A DNA stretch of 64,000 nt. Source: Tachypleus tridentatus (lineage: Eukaryota; Arthropoda; Merostomata; Xiphosura; Limulidae). The stretch spans positions 66,742,447 to 66,806,446 of the forward strand of contig NC_134835.1 in assembly GCF_004210375.1 (NCBI RefSeq). Direction: 5' to 3'. The translations under genes and the position numbers were made by a program. Positions 1-12,100 of the stretch are shown piece after piece. Position 1 is the first letter of the stretch. The number at the start of each line of letters is the position of its first letter. The notes under the pieces are model-generated. The model was not told the origin of the DNA. It did not search any database and worked only from the letters and a program-made list of their open reading frames with translations.

Positions 1-106
1 GCAAAGGGTTTTGGTGGAAAATATGGTGTTCAGGAAGATCGACAAGACAAGTCAGCATTGGGATGGGAGTATCACGAAAAAACTGATAAGCATCCTTCCC
101 AGAAAG
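1..106 (+). CDS. CTTN: Cortactin exon a: actin-binding repeat
   Basis: Open from base 1, so the exon starts at or before the window edge. It encodes most of one 37-residue repeat ([18 protein letters not shown], then HPSQK). It ends with one extra base (phase 1) at a GTAAAT donor, which completes Asp with the next exon. Confidence 0.9.
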
Positions 107-3100
107 GTAAATACTATTGTATTAACATTTATTATAGCATTAAATATATATATATTTTCTGAGTAGAGCTGGGCAATTAGTGGAATTTAATTATTAATTT
201 ATCATTGAGCTCTTTAATTAAGTACATTCACCAAATTATTCTCATACGAGATTAGGATAGCTGGAATAATGAAAGAAACTGTACTAATTTTGATTAGTTT
301 GTTATTTTTGTGAGACATTATACCAGTAGAAGGTGAACAATAAATAGATTAACATTAATCATAAGTTTTTTATTTGTCAGTTAATTTAAATGACACTAAT
401 CAATTCACATATTTCAACTGAGTTATATGCCCTGCTCTATATTTGAGTTTTGAGTAAATTGAAAACAATCAGCTAAATAAGGTATATGATTTTTGTTTTT
501 GTTTTATAACCTTGGAACAGCTCACTTATATAAATACAATTTTATGTCTAAAGCAATAATTATTATGATACATTACTCTCTTTTTTTTTTTTTGCATTAA
601 CACAGTTTCATTTCAGATACTATAAAGTATTGATAGTTTTCTGGTACTTGATGAAGAAATCTTATTTAATTGTTAATTAATATTACATAGTGAAATATTC
701 TCTTCTTTATTTCTTAAATATTTATCTTGTAAAAACATGAATTGGTTATGGTGTTAATGGTTTAGCATGCATAATCATGAATACAATGGTCCATGAACCA
801 TGTCCCACTGATGCATACCCATGGTTTAAACTTTGAAGCTGAGTGTGCATTATAAGTGTGACAGTTAATTTCCATAATTTGTTCACAGTAGTTCAATAGT
901 TGATGGTTGATACCGCTGACTAGGAAAGTGTAGGGGATGGCTGGTGCAGGTTGCTGTTGTGTAAGTGTCTGGGAATATCTAAAACAAACATTTGTATTAT
1001 GGTATATCCTGCATGAAGTTGTGCATTCAGTAATAATGGTATGTTACTCTGCCTAGACTATTCTCAAGGATTTGGAGGAAAATATGGTGTTCAAGTGGAC
1101 AGGAAGGACAAGTCAGCTCATGGATGGGAGGAAGTTACCAAGGCAGAAGCACATCCTTCTCAAGTGGACATGAAAAAGGGTTTTGGAGGCAAATATGGAA
1201 TCCAGTCAGAAAATCAAGATAAGGTATCAATAACATTGTTATGTGTTGAAATTGCTTTGTTTTGGAACAATACATCATTCAGTGTGGAAAGATATGTATG
1301 TGAGATCAGGAGTAAATGTCAAAGTGCATATTTCATGACATTTTAGAGTTACATTTATAATTTACATAAACTACTTTACTATTGGTGGAGATGGATAAAC
1401 TTAAATTAAAAAGTCTTCATTCTCTGCTAGTATAAGAATTGCAGCATTTGTTTTCTAGATCTTTGCTCTTCTAATTTATTTACTGTCCTACTGAGAAATA
1501 TGGAATTTGATATAAATCACTCATTATAATGTAGATATTACTCAGACAAAGCATAATTTTTATATTGTTCAATCTCGTATGTTTATATTATCATAAATTA
1601 GAAAATCAGACTCGCATGTTGTGCCCTATTGTCAAATTCCATATTTTACAAATTGCCAGTAGTTCTATCTGACATTTTATAGTATATATTTATAACCAAT
1701 AGAAAACCAAAGTATATTGTATTTCATCATTCAGTTTCAAATTTATTCCCAGAGGAATCACATCAATGAGCATTGTTGAATTTTAGAAGGCTCTTATCAC
1801 ATAGAAAACCAGATAATTTATTATAGTTAAGACATTGTTTGCATTTTGTATGTCTTTTTTTCTATGGTATTAGATGCTGTATTTAATTAAGTTAAGAAAT
1901 TGGTGTTGTAGTACATTATAAAAAAAGTAGGCTTAAGTTTTATCATCAATCTACAGCAAATAGTAAGCACTATATTTCTTGTTTTTTCATGAGTATTTAT
2001 TTTATTATAAAAGTAATTAAAATGTAAAAATTAGGAACTTAGGTAAGGTTAGATAATTAAGGTAAGATAATAAAAAATAAATTTTTATTAGTTATGTTTG
2101 TGAACACGTATGCTAAATAATTTGATATGGTAATGTGAGCTACATGTTTTTGATACATTTACAACTTGTGTAGCAGGATTATTAGTTAGATATGATTTAA
2201 GCTATCCAAGTGTAGTTTCTCATTAGAATTGGCAGTCATTCTAGAAAAAAAAGATCTAAATTTCATGTTTCTTATGGTGGTTATGAGGGCAGTATAATTG
2301 GTTAAATGCATATAGAGTTAAGGTAGAGAAAAATAACAGATAATACAAAGTTTTACTGAGAAAACATTTTAAATTTATTTAGAAGGTTTTACAGATTACT
2401 TAAAAGAAATTTGACAAATTTCAGATGAATAAAAGTATTTTTGATCTTAACATGAAGATTACCGTACTTGAAGCAGTCAACATTGTGACTCCAAATATTC
2501 ATGGAGAAATTTTTGGTAAAAATATTTAATTAAAAATTCTGAATTTTGTTTATAAAAGATATGTGTACTGATAGCTTACAAAATTTTGTGAAGATACATG
2601 AAACATATTGAAAGTTATTTTATGGAAAGTATGACATATGGCTACTTTGGAATCATGGACTAGGTTAAATTGGCCAAAGTTGTAGCAAAAGTGTTAAAGA
2701 AGTTGTTTTATAAATTTATGTGGCAGACTTGTTGGATTGATTTTTAAAGAAGGTTACTATTGTAAAAATGTTTTAAGTACTCTGTGTTTTCATGAAGTTG
2801 TGTAATAAATGTCAGTATATTAGAGCAAGTAATAATCTTTACATGATGATGAAACAGAATGGTATATTATTTCAGTATTGTAAATGAACTTTTCTCTTCA
2901 GTCAGCATTACCTTACACAGATGTAGAAAAGCCCAAGTCTTCCTATGAAAAGGTGAAACCAGAAAAAGGTTAGAATAGCAGCATATGTAATTCAGTACAG
3001 GTTCTCTGTGATAGTTTTAATGTAAAAACAAGTATTCGTGTGTTCTGTAAGGTTAAACTTTATTCTTTCTTTCTTTACTTTAATTAACAGTATTGTTTAG

Positions 3101-6100
3101 AAGGTATTTTTATTCTTATACTTTAATGACAAAGACCGTTATGCATTGTTAACTTACTATATGGAATTAGGACTAACCTAAATCTTCAAAGCTGGCCAAA
3201 CCTCATGAAATGTTATTTACAGCTGAAAATATTATTAACCCTGTGGAGTAGTTTTCTGAAGAAACAATGTGTTCTAATGTTTATGAGTAAGAACTGAAGT
3301 ATATTTAACTGGCTATACTCATTACTATGTTAATTTAGTTTTGATTTAAACAGGTAGGTTGTTTCAATTGGAAGTCAATATTAATTTCTGCATACATGAG
3401 AGAAGGTTTGCTTATAATTGTTTGGATGAATCACAGCTACTCTGACATTCAAGTGGTCAAAATGTATAACAGATGAACTTTATAATTTTCTAAATGTGTG
3501 TATATTTGTGTATCTAAATTTGCCATTGAAAATAGCATAGGTAAATTTATAGTGTAAATAATTTAACAAATTTTGAGTAAAGGTTTTCTCTTAGAAATGT
3601 TTAATTATATCATTTCAAGAATAAGCTATACATTTGTAACATTCAGTAAACAATTGTGCTATAAAATATAAATTGAATTTTTGGGTAAAAAGCTTCAATG
3701 GTTGTAAAATAAACTTTTATGTCTCACTTTTGTCAGGAACATGAATATCTTCAGGAAAATTATTTATCAAAGAATTTAAGTTCCATTAATTAATTTTCGT
3801 TTGGTTAAGCATTGATAATTTATTACTTGTTTGCCTTTCTAGTTTATCTCATGAAGCTTTAAAAAGTAAAATTTCAGGAGTCTGAAAATAGTTGGAATAA
3901 ATATAATTAAGATGTACTTTGTATAACTAAATTTGTCTTTACTGGGTTGATGCTGTCTGTGAGATGCATATGGAGAGGATTGATCTTCAGGAAAATAAGA
4001 GATTTAAAAAGAAAAATTAAAATGTAACTATAAAGTGAAAATATTGACTTTTGAAATGTAACCATAAAGTTAAAATATTGACTTTTGAAATGTAACCATA
4101 AAGTGAAAATATTTAGTTTTAAAATGTAACTATAAAGTGAAAATAATGACTTTTGAAATGTAACCATAAAGTGAAAATATTAATGCCCCATTAGAGGTTA
4201 AGCTCAAAGAACAAAATCCCTCAGCCACTGAAGTAAATGAAACTTTTGAATTCTTCCTCATATATCACTAATTATAAAATTTTAAAATGTTTTGTACTAT
4301 AACTAGTGTCACCTGTATTAAACACCTTAAGCTTTTAATTTCACCTGATCAATACGTGTGCAACTCACAATTCTGAGAAGTACATGGTTTCCACATTTGT
4401 AACAAGTAAACTGTGTAATTGTTGTTCTAGTGGAAAGCCGAGATCGTAAATACAAGTTTAAAGCAATAAACTATTATAAAGCCTGAGCGGTACATCAGTG
4501 ACTTTGAGTTCATACCTTCATAAATAGTTTACATAGTTCATACATTTTGCTGCATAGTTGGTGGTCTAGCAATGTAGTGGAGTTTTTTTTTTTTTTTAAA
4601 TTCACAATTATTATTTGTTAGTATATTCAAGCATGATATGGGTATAAGGTGAAATACATAATTGTTTTCCCTTTTTAATTTTGTTATTATGTTTGTAGTT
4701 ACACTGTATAGAAAGTGTGTGTGTGTATACGTAATGTATTTTTATCTTGCAGTTCCCCAGAAAGCCACTGGCCTCAGAGCTAAGTTTGAAAATCTTGCAC
4801 AAGCTGAAAAAGAAGAAGCAAATAAGCGAGCAGAAGGAGAAAGAGCAAGAAGGTTGGCAAGGGAACAACAAGAAAGAGAAGAAGCTAAAAAGGCAGAAGA
4901 GGCAAGTTTATGATAGTTGTTCTTGGAAATACTAACAAGTACTGTTGCATTTGTCATTACTTGCCACAAGGCTAATTGTACAGACATTGTGAACTATTTA
5001 GATTAATACTAATTTTTATAAAGTTGAATGGTATGCATGCATTAAATTCCCATGATATTATGGCAATGTAAATTTTGTGTTGTAAGTTTTTGGATGCTAT
5101 TTTTTTGGAGTCCTATACAAAGTAGAGATTGCAGGACTGGAATTTTTTATGAAGTACCCATCTTTTTTTGAACTTTGCGTTGAGTTTGTGAAAAACGTTT
5201 CAGGTTAGAATTAATAATAAATTCAAGTAATGCAATGTTTATCTTATAGTTGGCATTTCAAAAATTGAATTTCTTGTAGGAAAGACAAAAAAAATTAGCT
5301 GAAGAAAGAAGAAACATGCCAGAAGAAATAGAGGATCAACCACAAGAAAAAGCTTTATCTTCATTTGAAGAAGAAACACCTAAAGGTCCCTACATTCCAG
5401 CAGGAGCTCAATCTGTCATTCCTCAAGTATGTTTTTATATTAAATCTATCAGCAGATGTACCCAAGTAGTAGTTTATTTAGGTAGGAGCTAGATGTGGCT
5501 CAGTCCCAGTGCCCATGGTCTTAATAGGGGCCCATTGATAATTTTATTCTGTGTAAAATTACATGGGATGTAGGGCCCACAAAAGTTGTTAGTACTTGGG
5601 TCCACACAACCTTAAATCTGCCACCTCACCCAAGCTAGGCGTGACTTTATTTTGTTGGCTTTATGGTTGTAGGATGATGGTTATTTATTTCATTTCATGG
5701 TAGTGAGACAAGGGAGGGGATTTAAATCACTGTTAGACTCCTAAGAATTATAAAATAAATAATGTAAGGTGTCTCAAACCCTCTGGCACATAACAAAGAA
5801 TTCCTGAAAGCATCATAGTCATTGGAAGTCGGGATGATGGAAAATATTATCAGGCCGACAAACAGGAGCCACTTTGAAGTATATGTAAATTTAAACTCCA
5901 TCTGAGTTTCCTAAGTGAAACCTACATTAAAGCTTAAGTCTATGACAACTGACATGCAATCTGCATGACCTAATGTTATTACAGCTATATTTCTTTCCAA
6001 AAATAAAACTAGTTGATGAAATAGGACAAAAGTTTACTAAAAGTATATGGTTTCAAAAATAAAATGTTTAATTTTTATTTTTTATACTGTTTTTAGTAAT

Positions 6101-9100
6101 TTATTGAATGTAGCTATTTGCAAATTTTTTTTTTTGTGGAGATACAACAATATGATCTGCAGAAGGTCTGCTTTAGTACTTAATATATGGCATGGTGTTT
6201 GCTCTTGCCACTTTTCACTGTGCATGACCAGTGAAGTGACAAGTAGAAAAACTTAAGTAATCAGTAGCCCTTTTAATTATGAATTTTAAAACATAATACA
6301 CAGCTAACAAGTATGAAAAGTAAAACCTAAATACAACTTAACTGTATCATACTAATATGTACAAGTCAAGAACAAATATCAAAGAGGTAGGAACACTGAT
6401 CTCCACAACAGGTATAAAATGGAATTTGCTTGTCATTTGAAAAATATTCTGTTACTTACTTGCTCCTATTCTGCAGAGATTGTTATATCTACTCTTTCTA
6501 TTGGTTATAATAATCCCATTCAAGGGTACTAAAGACTGTTGCTTAGCTGCATATTACTTTAGAATGTGAGCTTGGTGTCTAGCAGGATTGGTTGACATAA
6601 ATGTTTTCTTGGAATTCTAGTCATGTTGTGACATAAAAGTAATATTTGGAATTTTAACTTCTATGTTTAGAAGGTCATCTGACCTGTTATAGAGGTGTCA
6701 AGGGTGAACTGTAAAGACATATAAGCTACCACATGTAAGATTTTTCAACTGCACAGACATAATATAACAAACTGAAGTTTTAATTGTTTGTTTCAGATGT
6801 TTCTTTCAAAATAAAGGAACAATAATCTGGAGAATATAAAACTTTGAATTATAACATACTTGATAATGTTAAGTTCACTAAACTACTTTGAAAGTAAAGT
6901 ACTTTAATTAAATTTTTAACGTAACATAAACATTTTGTGCTGTGCAAAAAAGAATTTAAAAAGTGTGCCAGTAATCATAGAGTCATGATTACTTATGAGA
7001 TGCTCATTAAAGCTTCTGTGGGAAGTTTAACCGCATTCTTATGCCCATGTTAAGAATGTAATGTGCAATTCTTTAAATATACTTATACATTGAAATTGCA
7101 CTAAAGTTGAGTCTGTCATTTGTGATTTAAAAAAACAAAAACTAAAATGGTATGAGGATGAGAATTGATGGAAGGCTATAAGGTATTATGCAAAGTAAAT
7201 GAAATATGCTAGAAAACTGCATTTCAGCTAAGCACTACAACTGTGGTATTGAATGAAAATTGCTATTGTTTTTGTTTTATTTATTGTAGTGCTTCTGGAT
7301 ATGGTGTTGAAAGTTAGTTGATGACGATATATATTTAAAGAGTGCAGTCTCATCATTAAAAAAATAATTATTTCTGAATTTTCACATTGGATTAAATATT
7401 CCCATTAGTTGAACTTGCATACACAACTTTTTAATAAGACAGTTTAACTTTCTTTTCGTATTTACTCCATGCAACCCATAGAATATGAACATGAAAAATT
7501 TTGTGTGTCATGTATGTAAGGGTGGAGCTGGTAGATACAGAAGTTTACATTTCTTAAAAGAATGCTTTGAATTTAAAAGAATGGTTTTATTCAGTTATGT
7601 TTTTCACTTTTAAAAACTAAAGTTCATCTTTTAGACTGCAAGTTTCTTTTGTATGTAAACTTCTTTTAATTGAGATTTCAACAAATATTTTCAGATCTAC
7701 AAGCCAGATGTGCCTAACCTAATTTTACTACTCTTTGTACCGGGAAATTGGAGCTATACTAATGCCTTGATTATCCATGTTTTGTTTTTTTTCTCCATGT
7801 TTTCTTAAAATAATTGTGCTATTATATTTCTACATGATAATTTACAGAAGTTCAAGTTTTGCGTGATGTTTTTGTTTTATTTAATTCTAAGAAGATTAAT
7901 GGAACTGTCAGTTAATCTTCAAATTTAATTTATGTACTCATAGTTTCAAATTTCTGCAAATAATTACTTTAGTTTTTGTTCAATAATTTTGTCATTGTTA
8001 TTGTTATCAGATATGTTTAACTTTGCTATTTATTATTTTTTGTTAGCATTAGTGTAATCATATGTTATGAAAGGTTTAAACATGTAGTTAATGTGAAAAG
8101 GTATATTTTTGAGTTAAGCTATGTTAGATGTGGGTCAGGAGAGCAGACCATGGCTTCATTTACTTTTTGTGAAGGATGGAACTTCATTATTTTTTCCCTT
8201 ATTGGCATGTACTAATTAATTTAGCTTGTAAATTGTGTTATAATACTAGTATCATTACATATGCAGTTTGTTTTTCCTTTCCAGAGTCTGGTCATGCGAC
8301 ATGTGACAGAGGAACCTCAAGAACCAGTCCAGCCATCAGTCATAACTGAGGAACTTCAGCCACCCAGTCAGTTTGAAGATGAGTCAAAAACTAGTCAGGA
8401 ACTTCAGGAAGAAGGTAAATCATCATGTGTGCATTTTAACTCTCTTGCTTTGTATTTAATATTTATTCATGGACTTTGGGAAAAATGGTAATTTATCAGT
8501 GATATATTTTCTTTCTCCTGATTGATATATAATATCTCATCAGATCCTCAGGAAGAAGATCTTACATGTTTGCACCATTCTATGTAATATTCATCCTGTA
8601 ACTACAATATAATGCTTAAAATCTTAGGTACTTGAGGAAGTAAAACTATATAAAAATCATAGTTTAAATTATAAACAAACAGTTTTTGTCATTATCATGA
8701 TTAGTACTGTTGGTTTTGTACTTAATTAACCCTTGTGTTTCAATTATTAACATGCAATTATTTTCAGGAGAATTGTGGGTGATAGATTTGAATTTGTCTC
8801 CTGATTGGAATACATTTGTTTTGACTGACACTTAACTAAAATTATATGACTGGTTGTCAAGACCCTACTGATTAATTCTGAGTAACCATGTGAATTTTGT
8901 AGAAAAGATAAATTATGCTGCACAAGCTAAGAGTGTTTTCTGTTAACTAGATAATTTCCTTTTCTTGTTGTCATTTTTGTATTTTATCCATTATTATGAA
9001 AATCATCCTTCATGGTATAATGGGTCATTAAGGTATCTATCTATTGTATTCCTGAATTTGTATCAGTGTATCTTGATACTCTATTCTGTTATATACACAT

Positions 9101-12100
9101 CTGGTTGGGAACCTTGGGAATACAATTTTATTTACACATACGTATTATTTGTACATATTTTTTGAGTTTCAACATGGAACAACTTCCCAATTTATTTATT
9201 GTTTGTGATTTTACTCTTGTTTTTTGTTTTTGTTTCATTACCAAGTGTGAAACTGTTCACACAACACAAAGCTACCAGAGGAACTGAATAATTTGAAGTA
9301 TATATTCCAAGATATATCAAAAACATTACTACTCTTATTATCATTTCAGTACTTTTATAGACTTGATATTAAGGGATACCATAAATCTGAATAGGAACTT
9401 GCTTACTCTGAAATGTATCTATAAATATATCCTCTGGTAACTTTGTGTTGTGCGAACAGTTTCACACTTGGTTATGAAACAAAAACAAAAAACACGAGTA
9501 AAATCACAAACAGTAAATAAATTGGGAAGTTGTTCTATGTTGAAACTCAAAAAATATGTACAAATAATTAAAATGTATCTATAACAACTGCATAACATTA
9601 AAATGTATCTGTAACAACTGTGTGACGTTAAAATGTATCTGTAACAACTGTGTGACGTTAAAATGTATCTGTAACAACTGTGTGACGTAAAAATGTATCT
9701 GTAACAACTGTGTGACGTTGAAATGTATCTGTAACAACTGTGTGACGTTGAAATGTATCTGTAACAACTGTGTGACGTTGAAATGTATCTGTAACAACTG
9801 TGTGACGTTGAAATGTATCTGTAACAACTGTGTGATGTATGATAATTTACTTTGGAAAGTTAGGCATCTTTATTATGACTGCTTATTTTGCTCATAATTG
9901 TAAAATGAAGTACCAAAACTAGACTGTTACACCAGATAGAAGTAGTGTTTAATCAAAGGTTTAACAGTTTGGAATGTTTGTTTTCTTCAGTGCACTATGA
10001 AACACTTCAGCCTGTGGAGGAGATTCAACAGAGTTTTGAAGTGCCTGCTGGATCAGGAATTACTGCAGTTGCATTGTATGACTATCAAGCTGGTTTGTAT
10101 TACCGAGTTTATTTGTGATATTTATGGTTTTCCTTTTGCAATTTGAGGAAAGATTAAAAACTAGGTATTTTCTACCTGTAACAGGTTTTATGTAATGTAG
10201 AACTGTGAAGACATCAATTTACAGAATATTCAAACTTCAGAAGGTTTAAAACATGTTGTATCATGTTAATTCTTTAAAAGTTACATCCAGAACAGCTTTC
10301 TACTGCTACTTGTATTGTGTAATTCTAAAAGAAGTAAAAGTAATTAATGCATGATCTTATAATTATATGGTGTTATTACTGTACCTAATATTACACTGAA
10401 ACTTTCAGTTAAGTATTTCATTTTTATAAAAGTATTTACATTTTCATATATCTAATATTTTTTAATGGTTTTCTCAGCAGTTATTATGTTAGTTGTGGTA
10501 GTATTCCTGTGTTATTTGTTATGAATTATGTAGATGATAATGTTTTGTTAGTGTTTTATTTTAACCAATTATTGTGTTTTTTATAGCTGATATTGATGAA
10601 ATATCATTTGACCCAGATGATATCATCACAAACATAGAAATGGTGAGTTTTTGATTTTGAAATTCACGATACATCGGTTTAAAAGAAAACATAGTAATAC
10701 TTCTAAGATTACCTTCAAGACTTTAAGGATAATTGAAGGGTACTTCCTAAAAATTTTGTTTTGAAATGTAGGTTATATTACCATCTTGTATACTAGTTGT
10801 GGATGAATCTGTAAGTTTATTCTGATATTCAAAAGTCAAAACGGGAACAACAGGAAAGAGGAAAATAATTTTTTTGTTCACTATTTATTTGTGAAGTTGT
10901 ATTATTTTTATACAAGTGAGATACAATGCCCACACATGAATTTAATCTGTTCTGATGAAAAAACGAGATGAGATAAAGAACAAACACTTTAAGTGTGCCA
11001 ACAATTTCCTTGTTTATTTTTCTTTTTCAATTTAAAACTATAATTTTATTTAGTTGTATCATATTTTAGGATATGAAATTTCCAAACTTTTGAGTGTAAA
11101 AAAACATGAAAAAAAAATTTTCATTCTGGGATTTCATTTCCTTTTTTTAATGTTGATTAAGAAGACCTATTTGATGTATGCAGTAGTTTCAATGTGATTG
11201 GTAATAATTTTTTTGATATTTTACTTTGACAATTGTAGTAGCAGTCACTGTTAATTTTAAATAATGAAAAACATATTAGATAAAAGAGTAATAGTGATGC
11301 TTATTAAGCGAGATTTCATGATTTTTAGAGAATGTTGTATTTGAAAAATATAATTTCTTCAGATGGAAAATGAAGTTAATTCCAAAATATATCACACACT
11401 AAACATGCTTGCCCTTTCAGCCATGGGGGCATTATAATATGATGATCAATCCCACTATTTGTTGGTAAAAGAGTAGCCCAACAGTTGGTGGTGGGTGGTG
11501 GTGATGACTAGCTGCCTTCCCTCTAGTCTTACACTGCTAAATTGAGGAACAGCTAGTGTAGATAGCCCTCGAGTAGGTTTGCATGAAATTCAAAACAAAA
11601 CAAAACCAAAATTTTTGTCTACTATTTTTGTCCATAAACTTAGTTTCTCAGATTACATTTTTTCATATGAATGTATTTACAGAACTCTAATCATTTGCTA
11701 GTTTTAACAAAGATAGTAGCACCAAATATAGCATGCTTTATCAAACCTAAATTTTTAAAAAGTAGCATTGGTCATCCTTCTGTAACTTATTTTTAAAATA
11801 CCCCTCTGGTATCACACAAGTTAAGTTTTTTGCCTTAAAGAGAACTTGCCAGTAACTAAAATGTCATTGTTAACTGGCTAGATAGAGGTACAGGTGTTAT
11901 AAATTTAAACAGCTCTTATTATGTCTCCAAAATTGAAGACACTTTAAATGACAGAACAAACTTTAAACCCCCCGATAATGACTGGCTTAAACTTATTCTC
12001 AGGCATGAGGAAAAGCTACAACTGGCTTTAAGATATTTTAAAAATTGTAAACTCAACCAATAGAAAGCCAGCATTTTCATCTATCACATGATATGTTATG

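Larger units (their letters stand above)
8415..9990 (+). other. Cortactin intron f
   Basis: 1.6-kb intron containing the 138-bp inverted repeat and adjoining 30-bp tandem array (9144-9840); these account for nearly half of it. Confidence 0.8.

Noticed and set aside
5470-5640. GC-richer block in a cortactin intron as an exon
   Set aside because: No open frame joins the neighbouring exons in phase; looks like a repeat tail but not placed.
9579-9897. Repetitive peptides on both strands around 9.7 kb
   Set aside because: Ten-codon period of the 30-base minisatellite; no conserved protein.
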